Source: Gammaproteobacteria bacterium (GTDB lineage: Bacteria; Pseudomonadota; Gammaproteobacteria; Pseudomonadales; PIVM01). Taken from it: DNA of 37,588 nucleotides. A program made the translations under genes and the position numbers. Every line of letters starts with the position of its first letter. Within the stretch, counting starts at the first letter, position 1. This document shows, piece by piece, positions 9,498 to 20,206 of this stretch. The stretch covers positions 1-37,588 of the forward strand of contig PIVM01000040.1 in assembly GCA_003353945.1 (NCBI GenBank), written 5' to 3'. The notes under the pieces are model-generated. The model saw only the letters and a program-made list of their open reading frames with translations. It was not told the DNA's origin and did no database searches.

Positions 9498-10733
9498 TTA
9501 AAAATTACCTTGAAACCATTTTTTTGTTCGCGCAAATATGTTTAACGGAGACTTACCTTTGTCATTCAATTTGACTCCGTTTATGTGCTGCTTTAAACCA
9601 TATTGCAGCAAACCGACCCCCGTCGAAAACACTGGATTTTTTACAATATCCGCCAACCCACTATCATTCTGTGGCGAACCAATACGCACCGGCATGTGAA
9701 ATATCTCTTCGGCTAATTCAATAACACCTTCCATTTTTGACGTACCCCCTGTTAACACAATCCCACCCGCTAACAAATGCTCATAGCCGCTACGGCGCAA
9801 CTCGGCCTGCACCAATGTAAACAGCTCGTCATAACGTGGCTCTACCACCTCTGCCAACGCTTGCCTGGACAAATCACGCGGCGGCCTCTCCCCTACGCTC
9901 GGCACCTTAATCGACTCATCAACACCGGCTAACTGGGCCAATGCACAGGCATATTTAATTTTTATCTCTTCTGCATTCTGCGTTGGCGTCCTTAGCGCCA
10001 TCGCTATATCATTAGTCACCTGGTCACCCGCAATGGGAATCACACCGGTGTGACGAATTGAACCCTCGGTAAAAATGGCAATATCTGTCGTTCCGCCTCC
10101 AATATCGGCAATACAAACACCGAGCTCTTTTTCATCTTCAGTAAGAACTGAATAACTTGATGCCAGCTGCTCTAGAATAATGTCCTCAACTTCCAATCCG
10201 CAGCGACGAATACACTTTTCAATATTTTGCGACGCATTAACTGCACAGGTCACCAGATGCACCTTTGCCTCAAGACGCACACCGGACATTCCCATTGGCT
10301 CTTTAATTCCCTCTTGGGAGTCAATAATGTATTCCTGCGGCAATATATGCAGCACCTTTTGATCTGCTGGAATAGCAACGGCCTGGGCCGCATCAATCAC
10401 GCGATCCACATCTGCGGAATACACTTCTCGATCTTTGATAGCAACAATGCCGTGCGAATTCAGGCTGCGAATATGACTACCGGCAATACCGGCATAAACT
10501 GAATGAATCTGGCAGCCTGCCATCAACTCAGCTTCTTCAACAGCCCGTTGAATCGATTGCACCGTAGACTCAATATTGACTACCACCCCTTTTTTCAAAC
10601 CACGCGAAGGATAGGAACCAATACCAACCACCTCCACCTCCCCCTGAGCGGAGATGTCACCAACAATAGCCACCACTTTGGATGTGCCAATATCGAGGCC
10701 GACGATCATTTTTCCTTCAGCCGTGTTACCCAT
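9498..10733 (-). CDS. ftsA: Cell division protein FtsA
   Basis: The 411-residue actin-like ATPase tethers FtsZ filaments to the inner membrane and recruits later division proteins. The phosphate-1 loop VGLDIGTSKVVA is near the N-terminus, the DIGGGTTDIA phosphate-2 motif is in the middle, and an adenosine-type LTGGTSKMEG motif comes later. The C-terminus (IFARTKKWFQGNF) is the membrane-binding amphipathic helix. I start at ATG 10733, which has AGGAG about 7 nt upstream; an upstream start at 10763 lacks such a site. It follows ftsQ by 45 nt. Confidence 0.97.
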   Translation of the reverse strand: MGNTAEGKMIVGLDIGTSKVVAIVGDISAQGEVEVVGIGSYPSRGLKKGVVVNIESTVQSIQRAVEEAELMAGCQIHSVYAGIAGSHIRSLNSHGIVAIKDREVYSADVDRVIDAAQAVAIPADQKVLHILPQEYIIDSQEGIKEPMGMSGVRLEAKVHLVTCAVNASQNIEKCIRRCGLEVEDIILEQLASSYSVLTEDEKELGVCIADIGGGTTDIAIFTEGSIRHTGVIPIAGDQVTNDIAMALRTPTQNAEEIKIKYACALAQLAGVDESIKVPSVGERPPRDLSRQALAEVVEPRYDELFTLVQAELRRSGYEHLLAGGIVLTGGTSKMEGVIELAEEIFHMPVRIGSPQNDSGLADIVKNPVFSTGVGLLQYGLKQHINGVKLNDKGKSPLNIFARTKKWFQGNF

Positions 10734-10778
10734 AAAAATCTCCTGAATGGCATCAACCGCCAATTCAAAAATGTAGTG

Positions 10779-11567
10779 CTATTGCTTTGCCAGTGCAGTT
10801 AGATTTGGCTTCCATTTCACCGCCAAACCGTGGGTATATCTCATATCAATCCGATGGATTTCACTTACCCTTGCCACCAATTGACTTGTATATATATTTT
10901 TAAATCTTGCAATCCTTTCATCGCCGTCTTTCGCGCCCATGACCAGGAATATGCCATTGTTCAATAACAATGTTTTGGCCCCTTTGCGATCTACAGTAAA
11001 CTCAACCACAAACAAATCCATGGGCGACAGCAGACTATTAAAGTGATAATAGTCAGACAGAACTTCTCGGTGCGCTCCATCACTGCCCTTCAAGCGAGGA
11101 AGATTCTCAATTGATTTTATCGATTTGGGCGAAAACACTTGCCCGCTGGCATTAAGAAAACTGCCCTCCTGCCACTGGGCGATAGCAAGCTGTTCCTTCA
11201 CAACAATGGCCAACTGATCGGGCCAACGCCGTCTGACCGAAACTATATCAATCCAAGCTTCAGTTTCCAGCGTTTCTTTGATCGCTTCCAGATCCACCGT
11301 GAAATAATTTTTTCCTGCATAGGGTTCTATTAATTTTTCCAGGTGTATTTTCTTGACGTACTGGAACTCTCCGGCAATCGCAACACTCTCTATCGGCATA
11401 TCCAGAGCGCTTTTCAACCAAGCAAAAGCCTGATAAGAGCTAACAGCCAAAACAGAAACAAGCAGCGTAAACAAGGTCCATCGCGGATTAATTGATATCG
11501 AAAACCACGATTTCGCTACCGACCGGCTCGCACCCTTCTGCTTTTTCTTTCGCTGCACCTTCATCAT
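10779..11567 (-). CDS. ftsQ: Cell division protein FtsQ
   Basis: FtsQ (262 residues) is a single-pass membrane protein that links FtsL and FtsB to the divisome. A basic cytoplasmic tail (about 1-25) precedes a membrane segment (about 30-50), a POTRA domain (about 57-125) and the FtsQ/DivIB beta domain. The start ATG-ATG at 11567/11564 follows GGGAG. Position between ddlB and ftsA is standard. Confidence 0.95.
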   Translation of the reverse strand: MMKVQRKKKQKGASRSVAKSWFSISINPRWTLFTLLVSVLAVSSYQAFAWLKSALDMPIESVAIAGEFQYVKKIHLEKLIEPYAGKNYFTVDLEAIKETLETEAWIDIVSVRRRWPDQLAIVVKEQLAIAQWQEGSFLNASGQVFSPKSIKSIENLPRLKGSDGAHREVLSDYYHFNSLLSPMDLFVVEFTVDRKGAKTLLLNNGIFLVMGAKDGDERIARFKNIYTSQLVARVSEIHRIDMRYTHGLAVKWKPNLTALAKQ

Positions 11568-11586
11568 CTGTGCTCCCTAAAAACCC

Positions 11587-12525
11587 CTATTTCGCAACAC
11601 TTAAGTTAAAAATACTCATAACCAAGTCAGAAAAACTGTAACCTTGTACCTTTGCAGCCATGGGCACCAAACTATGACTGGTCATTCCCGGCACCGTATT
11701 GACTTCCAGTAAAAACAAGTTTCCGTCTGCATCCGTCATTAAATCAACTCTGGCCCAACCCTCGCAGCCAAGACTGTGATAGGCTTTAAGCGCAACATCT
11801 TGCATCTGCCGCTCAATATCTTCCTCCAAACCACAAGGGCAAATATATCGCGTGCTATCGGACACATATTTCGCTTCGTAATCGTAAAAGCCTCGATCTG
11901 TTTCCAGCTTTATCACAGGCAAAGCTTTATCATCCAGGATGGCTACCGTAAACTCCTCGCCCGCCAACCAACGCTCCGCAATCACCACCTCATCATATTG
12001 ACTGGCGCTCACATACGATTCTCTAAGCTGCTCCGCACCCACTGATTTACTCATTCCCAAACTGGAGCCTTCATTAACCGGCTTTACTATCACTGTTTCA
12101 CCGAGACGCTCCACCACTGCTGACCAGTCGGAATCCGCATCCAGTACTTGAAAATCTGCAGTCGGCAACTCCATTCCTTGCCACAGTTGCTTGCAACGCA
12201 TTTTGTCCAATGCCAATGCCGAGGCCAACACACCACTACCGGTATAACTGACACCCATTTTTTCCAGACACCCCTGCAGTATTCCATCTTCACCGCCACG
12301 ACCATGCAGAGCAATAAAGACATGTGCGATATTCTCTTCTCTGATGGCATCAAGCAAATCCCGATGCGCAGGGTCAATCGCTATAACATCCGCATTATGC
12401 TGCTCAAATACAGCAAGCACCGCTTGGCCACTTTGCAGGGAAACGTCTCGCTCAGCAGAATGCCCACCCATCAAAACGGCAATACGCCCATTCAATTTGC
12501 TTTTATCCAATGTGATTGTCACCAT
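11587..12525 (-). CDS. ddlB: D-alanine--D-alanine ligase
   Basis: This ATP-grasp enzyme of about 312 residues joins two D-alanines for the peptidoglycan stem peptide. The N-terminal substrate loop LMGGHSAERDVSL, the catalytic GRGGEDG and the magnesium-binding FLLEVNTVPGMTSHSLVP region are present. The ATG at 12525 is preferred; a TTG at 12531 would add two residues. No strong ribosome-binding site is seen, and the gene starts 13 nt after the murC stop, so translational coupling is likely. Its place between murC and ftsQ identifies it as the ddlB copy. Confidence 0.96.
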   Translation of the reverse strand: MVTITLDKSKLNGRIAVLMGGHSAERDVSLQSGQAVLAVFEQHNADVIAIDPAHRDLLDAIREENIAHVFIALHGRGGEDGILQGCLEKMGVSYTGSGVLASALALDKMRCKQLWQGMELPTADFQVLDADSDWSAVVERLGETVIVKPVNEGSSLGMSKSVGAEQLRESYVSASQYDEVVIAERWLAGEEFTVAILDDKALPVIKLETDRGFYDYEAKYVSDSTRYICPCGLEEDIERQMQDVALKAYHSLGCEGWARVDLMTDADGNLFLLEVNTVPGMTSHSLVPMAAKVQGYSFSDLVMSIFNLSVAK

Positions 12526-12538
12526 TTTCAATCATCTA

Positions 12539-14038
12539 CTACTGTAATTTTCGTTTGGCCAATTCAATCGCCAGCGTACCCACACTGCCTGCCCCCTGTG
12601 TCAGCACCACATCCCCTGGTCGCACCATATTTTTCAAAATATCGGGCACCTCTTCGGGCTGTTCGACAAACACCGGCTCAAGCTGCCCCCGTTGACGAAT
12701 ACTTCGACATAAATTGCGGCTGTCAGCACCTGCAACCGGTTCTTCTCCGGCTGCATAGACCTCCAGCAAAATCAAGGCGTCATTTGTCGACAGCACGTTA
12801 ACAAAGTCCTCATAAAGATCCTTCGTACGACTGTATCGATGCGGCTGAAAAATCATTAGCAGGCGTCGTGTGGGCCAGCTACTGCGCACTGCACTGATGG
12901 TGGCAGCTAACTCAGTCGGATGATGGCCGTAATCATCAATCAGCAAAGCAGTCCCCTGACTGGAGGCTTCACCCATATCATGAGAGGCTTCACCCAAACC
13001 ATGAGAGGCATCACCCACATCATGAGAGGCATCGCTTATTTCATATTCGCCATAAACCTGAAAACGCCGCCCAACTCCCTGAAATTTATCCAGACCATCG
13101 ACAATCGCCTGGTCAGATACTCCTTCATCAGTGGCCACAGCAATTGCCGCCGTTGCATTTAACACATTGTGCACACCGGGCATATGCAGTTTAATATTGA
13201 GAGGAGCCGCATCGTCCGGACGCAGCACAGTAAACTCACTGCGCATGCACAACTGCTCCATAGCGGTGATGCGATAATCCGCATCCTCACTCATCCCATA
13301 GGTCAGTATCGGTCTTTTTATCAGTGGGATGAGTTCTCTGACCACTGGATTATCGATACACAAAACGGCCAATCCATAAAACGGCAGGTTATGCAGAAAA
13401 TCCTCAAAGGTCTTTTTCAAACGCGTGAAATCACCTTCATAAGTTCCCATATGGTCCGCATCAATATTAGTGACAACAGACACCATGGGCTGTAAATGCA
13501 AAAACGAGGCATCGCTTTCATCCGCTTCAGCGACCAGATACCGACTTTCCCCCAAGCGTGCATTACTGCCGAAATTATTCAGCAAACCACCCACAACAAA
13601 GGTGGGATCAAGCCCTGCTTCAGCAAGCACAGAGGCAATAAGGCTGGTAGTCGTCGTCTTCCCATGTGTCCCGGCCACAGCGATGCTATGACGATAGCGC
13701 ATTAATTCGGCGAGCATTTCCGCGCGAGGCACCACAGGTATACGAAGCTCAGAGGCCATGACAATTTCCGGATTATCTTCAGATACCGCAGTAGAAGCGA
13801 CCACAACATCAGCGCTCTCAACGTTTTGAGCCCGATGTCCAATAAATATTTTTGCACCCATTTTTTCCAAGTAGTCAGTCACACTGGATTGACGCAAGTC
13901 CGAACCTGATATGCGATAGCCCTGATTTAACAGCACTTCTGCTATACCGCTCATGCCAGCACCACCAATACCAATAAAATGGATGCAGCTTATGCGACGC
14001 ATTTCTGGCACAACGAATTGGCGACGTTCCTTAACCAT
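12539..14038 (-). CDS. murC: UDP-N-acetylmuramate--L-alanine ligase
   Basis: MurC adds L-alanine to UDP-MurNAc. This 499-residue protein has the N-terminal GIGGAGMSG nucleotide-fold loop, the P-loop GTHGKTTTT (123-131) and the C-terminal DDYGHHPTE motif (368-376). The start at 14038 overlaps murG by 8 nt and has GGAG about 8 nt upstream. Residues 336-360, just before the GHHP motif, are a low-complexity insertion of 7-residue repeats ([21 protein letters not shown]). It sits at a junction between the central and C-terminal domains, so the enzyme is probably active. Confidence 0.97.
   Translation of the reverse strand: MVKERRQFVVPEMRRISCIHFIGIGGAGMSGIAEVLLNQGYRISGSDLRQSSVTDYLEKMGAKIFIGHRAQNVESADVVVASTAVSEDNPEIVMASELRIPVVPRAEMLAELMRYRHSIAVAGTHGKTTTTSLIASVLAEAGLDPTFVVGGLLNNFGSNARLGESRYLVAEADESDASFLHLQPMVSVVTNIDADHMGTYEGDFTRLKKTFEDFLHNLPFYGLAVLCIDNPVVRELIPLIKRPILTYGMSEDADYRITAMEQLCMRSEFTVLRPDDAAPLNIKLHMPGVHNVLNATAAIAVATDEGVSDQAIVDGLDKFQGVGRRFQVYGEYEISDASHDVGDASHGLGEASHDMGEASSQGTALLIDDYGHHPTELAATISAVRSSWPTRRLLMIFQPHRYSRTKDLYEDFVNVLSTNDALILLEVYAAGEEPVAGADSRNLCRSIRQRGQLEPVFVEQPEEVPDILKNMVRPGDVVLTQGAGSVGTLAIELAKRKLQ
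12963..13037. repeat. 21-nt tandem repeat inside murC
   Basis: Three full copies of a 21-nt unit (12963-12983, 12984-13004, 13005-13025) and a 12-nt partial copy (13026-13037) lie within murC, each starting GAGGC. The period is a multiple of three, so the reading frame is kept and changes in copy number would change MurC in steps of seven residues. Confidence 0.9.
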
Positions 14039-15116
14039 TGGCTAACTCCAAACACTTCGTGGCGACAAACCGGGCTGCATCCGGTCGGGACAATTCTCGG
14101 GCTGCCTGCGCCATCTCCAGCAATTTTTTTTGTTGCTGAATGAGTTCTCCCAACAACTCCCCTAATACCTGCTCATCCAATTCTGTCTGCGGCAATAAAT
14201 ATGCCGCACCTACATCAGCCAGCCACTGGGCATTACGCGTTTGGTGATCATCAATCGCATAAGGGAAAGGTATAAGAATTGACCCCACGCCGGCAGCGGC
14301 CAGTTCCGCCACCGTCAAAGCGCCTGCCCGACAGATCACCAAATCAGCCCAGGAATAGGCCGCTGCCATATCATCGATAAACGCTTCGCTGCGTGCCTCT
14401 ATACCCTGCGCTTCATAATCACTAACCACAGATTCAATATGCGCTTTGCCCGTTTGATGCCATAACTGTGGGCGTTGCATCGGATTTAGCTGTGCAATTA
14501 CTCTAGGTAACAGTTCGTTGATAGCCTTTGCCCCAAGACTGCCACCCAACACCAATAACCGCAGTTGCTTCTGCTCTGCCAATCCTCTCGCATCGGGCGT
14601 CGGCAAAGCGGCAATCTCTGCACGTACTGGGTTGCCACTCTCAATTATTTTTGAATGTGCTTTAAAGGTATGGGGAAACGCCTCCAATACACAGTCCGCA
14701 ATCCTAGCCAATATTCGATTGGTTGTACCTGCCACCGCATTTTGCTCATGAATCACCAGTGGTTTTCGCAACAACCATGCCGCCACTCCACCGGGGCCCG
14801 CCGCATAACCTCCCATACCCAGCACACAATCCGGCTTAACTTTACGGATAATCCTGCATGCCTGATAAACGGCTCTAAGTATTGGCAAGGGAGCACTCAA
14901 TAGCCGAAGCACACCCTTGCCCCGAATGCCCACGACCTGAATAAAAGAAATGGCAATATCGTGTGCAGGCACCAATTGTGCTTCAATGCCATTTTCCGTT
15001 CCTAACCATTCAACAGTGGCACCCATTTCACGAAGACTGCTAGCCGCCGCCAAGCCCGGAAACACATGACCGCCGGTACCCCCAGCCATAATCAAAATAC
15101 GCTTATCGGCCATCAT
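14031..15116 (-). CDS. murG: UDP-GlcNAc:lipid I N-acetylglucosaminyltransferase MurG
   Basis: MurG (361 residues from this start) makes lipid II from lipid I at the inner face of the membrane. The glycine-rich [10 protein letters not shown] loop (12-21) and the donor-binding region [10 protein letters not shown] and [15 protein letters not shown] are intact. I start at ATG 15116, which overlaps the ftsW stop in an ATGA arrangement and has AGGAG 8 nt upstream. The same frame remains open upstream to 15206, beneath the end of ftsW, which matters for a possible frameshift. Confidence 0.97.
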   Translation of the reverse strand: MMADKRILIMAGGTGGHVFPGLAAASSLREMGATVEWLGTENGIEAQLVPAHDIAISFIQVVGIRGKGVLRLLSAPLPILRAVYQACRIIRKVKPDCVLGMGGYAAGPGGVAAWLLRKPLVIHEQNAVAGTTNRILARIADCVLEAFPHTFKAHSKIIESGNPVRAEIAALPTPDARGLAEQKQLRLLVLGGSLGAKAINELLPRVIAQLNPMQRPQLWHQTGKAHIESVVSDYEAQGIEARSEAFIDDMAAAYSWADLVICRAGALTVAELAAAGVGSILIPFPYAIDDHQTRNAQWLADVGAAYLLPQTELDEQVLGELLGELIQQQKKLLEMAQAARELSRPDAARFVATKCLELANG

Positions 15117-16348
15117 GACGCACCTCTCCTTTTTACTGGAGATTTTTTTGCAGTGGTTTTTTTTGCGGCAGTTTTTTTTGCAGGAAACGTTGTCGCATGA
15201 TGGCAATTGAGTTCATAGTCAATACGCACAATAAGTGCTACCAGACAAAAACTGACTATAAGACTGCTACCGCCGTAACTGAGAAACGGCAATGTCAGCC
15301 CCTTTGTGGGCAACAGACCTGTATTCACACCGATATTGATAAACACCTGCGCACTGAAAAGCAAGCCCACGCCATAAGCAACATAAGCGGAAAAAAACTT
15401 GCCCATCATTTCCGCCCGCCGACCGACAAGAAACATCTTGGTAATTAGCCAGACAAACAAGCCAAGCACGACCAGGCCACCAATCAAACCCAACTCCTCG
15501 GCCAAAATCGCAAACACAAAGTCAGTATGTGCCTCTGGCAGAAAAAATAATTTCTGGATGCTGTTGCCAAGCCCGATACCCAACCACTCCCCTCTTCCAA
15601 ATGCAATCAGTGATTGGGTCAGTTGATAGCCACAGTCAAACGGCTTTTCCCATGGATTGACGAAACAGATCAGACGTTGCATTCGGTATTCCGAACTGAC
15701 TGCCATAATGCCAACCGCGACCGAACTGGCCGCAATCAGAGTGAGAAACTGACTCAGTCTAACGCCACCGAGAAAAATCATGCCCATGCACGCGGTAACC
15801 ATCACGACCACCGCACCAAAGTCAGGCTCCAATAGCAGCAAAACAATCATCATGGACAGCACGGCGATGGGTTTGACAAAACCTTTCCAATGGGTGCGCA
15901 TTTCTTCATGGCGCCGCACAACATAGCCTGCCAAATAAATCAGGATACAGAATTTGGCAATCTCCGAACTTTGCAGATTAACAGGCCCCATCGGTAGCCA
16001 GCGACGACTGCCGTTCACTTCCCTGCCTATTCCTGGAATCACGACGAGAACCAACAAAACAAATCCCGCAAATAACAGCACCCATCCATATTGCTGCCAC
16101 GCTGACATCGGAATAAAACAAACCACACTCGCCAACGCAAGCGCAATCAGCAGATAGAGAAACTGACGATAGATATGAAAGAAAGGCGAGCCAAATTTTT
16201 CATCCGCAAATTCAATAGATGCTGACCCCATCATTACAAAACCAATTGACGCAAGAGCGAACACCAACACAAGCAAGGTTCTGTCCACAGGCATATGCAA
16301 CCATGCAGTCACAGAATCGTTGATAGGCATTGTCGATGTTGCAGCCAC
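15113..16348 (-). CDS. ftsW: Septal peptidoglycan polymerase FtsW
   Basis: FtsW (411 residues) is the SEDS-family glycosyltransferase working with FtsI in septal wall synthesis. About ten membrane segments are evident, with the conserved PNAHTDF-type loop (PEAHTDFVFAILAEELG) and the LPFLSYGGSS motif. The GTG at 16348 is supported by AGGAGG 7 nt upstream and overlaps the murD stop by one to three bases. The C-terminal 20 residues are an unusual cytoplasmic tail of AKKT-type repeats encoded by runs of seven or eight A. Confidence 0.96.
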   Translation of the reverse strand: MAATSTMPINDSVTAWLHMPVDRTLLVLVFALASIGFVMMGSASIEFADEKFGSPFFHIYRQFLYLLIALALASVVCFIPMSAWQQYGWVLLFAGFVLLVLVVIPGIGREVNGSRRWLPMGPVNLQSSEIAKFCILIYLAGYVVRRHEEMRTHWKGFVKPIAVLSMMIVLLLLEPDFGAVVVMVTACMGMIFLGGVRLSQFLTLIAASSVAVGIMAVSSEYRMQRLICFVNPWEKPFDCGYQLTQSLIAFGRGEWLGIGLGNSIQKLFFLPEAHTDFVFAILAEELGLIGGLVVLGLFVWLITKMFLVGRRAEMMGKFFSAYVAYGVGLLFSAQVFINIGVNTGLLPTKGLTLPFLSYGGSSLIVSFCLVALIVRIDYELNCHHATTFPAKKTAAKKTTAKKSPVKRRGAS

Positions 16349-17748
16349 TACCGATCCTCCTCCCTTAATCGACTTACCGCATCCATAAATATTCTGCCAC
16401 GCTCTTCATAGCTGCTGAACATATCAAAGCTGGCACAAGCCGGTGACAGCAGCACATAATCCCCTGTCTGGGCCAGCTGCACTGCTGTATTGACTGCTGC
16501 ATCCATACTGTCGGCAAACAGGGTTTTGATTTTGCCATTTAGCAAGCCAGCTATTTCCGCTGCAGCCTTGCCCAGCAAAACGACAGCGCGTGCATGCTTA
16601 CCAAGTGACTCGACAAGCGGAGAAAAATCCGCACCCTTACTTTCTCCTCCAGCAATTAAAACAACTTTACGATGGCTCTGCACACACAAGCCTTCGATCG
16701 CAGCAACAGTGGCCCCGACATTGGTTCCCTTGGAGTCATTCACGTATTCAATGCCGTGAATGCTTCCCAAGCTCTGGCAACGATGCGTCAATCCGGTAAA
16801 TGTTTTCAAAGCACTCAACATGGCCCGCTGCGGTATACCAACACACTCCCCTAGCGCTAAAGCTGCCAATGCGTTGGCAATATTATGGCTTCCACAAAGC
16901 CGGAGCTGACCCACATCCAATAACTCAACCGAGCCCTTGGCTAGATAAGAATTGCCTTCTCGCCGCACCAAACCAAACTGGCTTTCATCTGCTAAATCCA
17001 AACCAAAACTCACGACTTCTCCTACTGAGTTATCTTCAGGCCTGGTAAGCTCATCCTCTCGATTAAATACAATTTTTTTCACACCAGAAAAAATTCGCTG
17101 CTTGGCAAGGCAATAACTTTTCAAATCTGAATAACGATCCATGTGATCAGCACTGATATTCAAAATCACCGCCGCTTCAGCTTTCAGTTCGTGCAGCCGT
17201 TCAAGCTGGAAGCTCGACAGCTCTAACACATAGAGATCCAACCCTGAATTCTCTTGTCCATTTTCATCCAGCACATCCAAAACAGGCACACCAATATTGC
17301 CTGCCACTTCAACTTGCCAACCCGCTGCTCTGGCCATCTCACCCAGCAACGTGGTCACTGTGCTTTTTCCATTAGAACCGGTAATAGCCACAATCGGCTT
17401 GCTTATCACTTCACGAAACACATCCACATCGCCTCTCACCCTCACACCTGCTGCCATTGCGCGGCGAATCACAGGCTCATCAATCGACACACCGGGACTG
17501 ACAATAATGTCAGCAGCTTGCAGCAAAACCGATTCATCTAATGCCCCACACAAACAATGCAAATCGGGAAAGATACTCTGCCAGTGCGCCACATTAGGAG
17601 GCGATTGACGCGTATCCATTACAACAAAAGGTATTTTTCTGGCTTGAAAAAATCGCGCGCAGGACAAACCCGTTGCCCCCATTCCAACGATTATATGTGT
17701 ATTTTCTGCCAGCTTTGTTGCCATTAAGTATTCCGTGTCTGCACTCAT
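16348..17748 (-). CDS. murD: UDP-N-acetylmuramoylalanine--D-glutamate ligase
   Basis: MurD adds D-glutamate to UDP-MurNAc-L-alanine. This 466-residue protein has the N-terminal GMGATGLSCARF loop, the P-loop TGSNGKST (123-130), the central HMDRY motif and the C-terminal SPACASFDMF motif. Two starts are possible, ATG 17748 and ATG 17724; E. coli MurD is somewhat shorter (438), and neither start has a strong ribosome-binding site. It begins 7 nt after the mraY stop. Confidence 0.97.
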   Translation of the reverse strand: MSADTEYLMATKLAENTHIIVGMGATGLSCARFFQARKIPFVVMDTRQSPPNVAHWQSIFPDLHCLCGALDESVLLQAADIIVSPGVSIDEPVIRRAMAAGVRVRGDVDVFREVISKPIVAITGSNGKSTVTTLLGEMARAAGWQVEVAGNIGVPVLDVLDENGQENSGLDLYVLELSSFQLERLHELKAEAAVILNISADHMDRYSDLKSYCLAKQRIFSGVKKIVFNREDELTRPEDNSVGEVVSFGLDLADESQFGLVRREGNSYLAKGSVELLDVGQLRLCGSHNIANALAALALGECVGIPQRAMLSALKTFTGLTHRCQSLGSIHGIEYVNDSKGTNVGATVAAIEGLCVQSHRKVVLIAGGESKGADFSPLVESLGKHARAVVLLGKAAAEIAGLLNGKIKTLFADSMDAAVNTAVQLAQTGDYVLLSPACASFDMFSSYEERGRIFMDAVSRLREEDR

Positions 17749-17755
17749 GTCCGCA

Positions 17756-18838
17756 CTAGCGCAGTTTCAATGTTGCCAGACCAAACAACACCAGCATGAT
17801 CGTAATAATCCAGAATCGCACAATCACGCGCGGCTCCGGCCATCCTTTTAATTCAAAATGATGATGAATAGGCGCCATGCGAAAAATACGCTTGCCCGTC
17901 AACTTATACGAAGCAACTTGCAGCATCACCGATACCGTCTCCATCACAAAAACACCGCCCATAATAAAAAATACAATCTCATGGCGTGTCATAACCGCTA
18001 TGGCACCAAGCGCTGCACCCAAAGCCAAGGCGCCTACATCGCCCATAAATATCATGGCGGGATAGGTGTTAAACCATAGAAAGCCAAGACCCGCCCCTGC
18101 CAGCGCCCCGCAAAATACCACCAACTCACCCACACCCGCGATATAGGGGATATGCAAATACTCTGCAAATTGCACGTTACCGGCAAGATAAGCAATAATA
18201 CCAAGCGCCGCGCCAACCATAACGCTAGGCAGTATGGCCAGGCCGTCCAGCCCATCAGTTAGGTTGACTGCATTTGATGCACCTACGATGACAAAGTAAG
18301 TCAGAACGATATACAAAGGCCCCATATCCCAGGCAACATTCTTAAAGAAAGGCACGATCAATTGAGTTTCGGCCGGACTGGAAGCACCATAATAGAGAAT
18401 CAGCGCTGCACCTAAACCACCAACAGACTGCCAAAAATATTTCCATCGTGCGGGAAGACCCTTGGAATTTTTTTCTATCACTTTGCGATAGTCATCCACC
18501 CAGCCAACCGCACCAAAAATAAATGTCACCAGTAACACAATCCATACATAGCGATTGCTCAGATCACCCCACAACAAGGTGCTCAAACTGATTGTCACCA
18601 AAATCAGTGCACCGCCCATCGTGGGCGTACCGGATTTACTGAAATGTGACTCTGGCCCATCATCACGAACGGATTGACCAATCTGGTGATAGTTCAACTT
18701 CCTGATCATCATCGGTCCCAGCCAAAGCGAGACAGCCAGTGCAGTCAGAATTCCCAAAATGCCTCGGAAAGTCAGGTACTGAAATACCTGAAACCCACTG
18801 ACATACTGCGATAAAAATTCTGCCAACCAAAGTAACAT
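17756..18838 (-). CDS. mraY: Phospho-N-acetylmuramoyl-pentapeptide transferase MraY
   Basis: The 360-residue integral membrane enzyme transfers phospho-MurNAc-pentapeptide to undecaprenyl phosphate, forming lipid I. About ten membrane segments are seen. The catalytic motifs are present: [16 protein letters not shown] and the [11 protein letters not shown] loop. Length equals the E. coli enzyme. It begins two bases after the murF stop. Confidence 0.98.
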   Translation of the reverse strand: MLLWLAEFLSQYVSGFQVFQYLTFRGILGILTALAVSLWLGPMMIRKLNYHQIGQSVRDDGPESHFSKSGTPTMGGALILVTISLSTLLWGDLSNRYVWIVLLVTFIFGAVGWVDDYRKVIEKNSKGLPARWKYFWQSVGGLGAALILYYGASSPAETQLIVPFFKNVAWDMGPLYIVLTYFVIVGASNAVNLTDGLDGLAILPSVMVGAALGIIAYLAGNVQFAEYLHIPYIAGVGELVVFCGALAGAGLGFLWFNTYPAMIFMGDVGALALGAALGAIAVMTRHEIVFFIMGGVFVMETVSVMLQVASYKLTGKRIFRMAPIHHHFELKGWPEPRVIVRFWIITIMLVLFGLATLKLR

Positions 18839-18840
18839 TG

Positions 18841-20205
18841 TTATTGTTCTCCCTCAGCGGCTAACAGCTGTCCTGCTACTTTTTCCATCTGTGCGCTACG
18901 CGAGCCCTTCACGAGGATAACGTCCTGTGAACTCACATGTTGTCGACAGTAGTCCAGCAAATCCTGCCGGGATGAAAAATGTTGTGCTCCTTCACCAAAA
19001 CAGCGAACCGCCGTTTTGCCGTGTTCGCCAATACAAAGTAAACGATCGATTTTGCTTGAAACAGCATACTCGGCAATATGGGCATGCAGCTTTTCGGCAT
19101 CATCACCTAACTCGGCCATATCACCCAATACCAGCCATTTATTGCCGTCGATACGCGACAATACATCAATGGCACTTTTAACTGAGCCAGGATTTGCATT
19201 GTAACTATCGTCAATAACCTTGCTGCCTTTGATGCCATACTGTAGTTGCATTCGGCCACTGACCCCAACAAACTTTTCCAGCCCAGCCGCAATATTGCTG
19301 ACATCAACACCGACTGCGTGAGCTGCAGCGGCCGCAGCAAGAGCATTAGCAACATTGTGCTCTCCCGGTACAGACAAAGTAATTTCCCTTTCCTGCTCAT
19401 CAACCAGTAACTTAATCGTGTTATACCACTGGCCGTGCTCCATCAATCGCGCACTGACTGTCGCCTGCGGATTGCCTTGCATTGAAAAACCGATAACGGG
19501 ATGATCGGCTGCCAGTCTTCGCCAGAATGACGCGTATTGATCATCCAGATTAATGACTGCAATGCCTCCGGCTTTTAAGCCAGTAAAAACTTCTGCTTTA
19601 CTCAGGGCGACATTATCAAGATTTCCAAAACTCTCAATATGCGCTGGCATCGCATTGGTAATTAGCGAAACCTCCGGTTCAACCAGACTCATCAAATAGC
19701 GAATATCCCCTTCCTGACGTGCTCCCAATTCAATAACGGCATACTCGTGTTCTTTTTCAAGAGACAATAAGGTCAATGGCACGCCGATTTCATTATTGAA
19801 ATTGGCGTGCGTTGCTAATACCGGCCCTACCTCCCGAAAAATAGAAGCCAGCATTTCCTTAGTCGTAGTTTTGCCAGCACTACCGGTCAAGGCCACTACC
19901 GGCCCCTTGAATTGCTTTCGATTTATTGCTCCTAGCTGACCCAGCGCAGTTAATACATTATCGACTCGCAATTGCGAACCATTCAGATCCTGTTGTCGCT
20001 CAACCAGCGCCGCTGCTGCCCCTTTGTTAAAGGCTTGCTCAACGTATTCATGCCCATCAAAGCGCTCTCCACTTAAGGCAACAAATAGCGAACCCTGCTC
20101 AATATTTCTGGAATCGGTGCATACCTGCTTAAACTCGACATCAACACCGGTCAGTTCGCCTGAAAGCTCTTCCATCAATGACGCCAGTGACATGCTATCA
20201 ATCAT
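18841..20205 (-). CDS. murF: UDP-N-acetylmuramoyl-tripeptide--D-alanyl-D-alanine ligase
   Basis: MurF adds D-Ala-D-Ala to the tripeptide precursor. The 454-residue protein has the N-terminal uridine-binding [14 protein letters not shown] region, the P-loop TGSAGKTT (107-114) and the C-terminal [10 protein letters not shown] motif typical of MurF. The start lies one base after the murE stop, so translation is coupled. Confidence 0.97.
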   Translation of the reverse strand: MIDSMSLASLMEELSGELTGVDVEFKQVCTDSRNIEQGSLFVALSGERFDGHEYVEQAFNKGAAAALVERQQDLNGSQLRVDNVLTALGQLGAINRKQFKGPVVALTGSAGKTTTKEMLASIFREVGPVLATHANFNNEIGVPLTLLSLEKEHEYAVIELGARQEGDIRYLMSLVEPEVSLITNAMPAHIESFGNLDNVALSKAEVFTGLKAGGIAVINLDDQYASFWRRLAADHPVIGFSMQGNPQATVSARLMEHGQWYNTIKLLVDEQEREITLSVPGEHNVANALAAAAAAHAVGVDVSNIAAGLEKFVGVSGRMQLQYGIKGSKVIDDSYNANPGSVKSAIDVLSRIDGNKWLVLGDMAELGDDAEKLHAHIAEYAVSSKIDRLLCIGEHGKTAVRCFGEGAQHFSSRQDLLDYCRQHVSSQDVILVKGSRSAQMEKVAGQLLAAEGEQ

Positions 20206-20206
20206 G

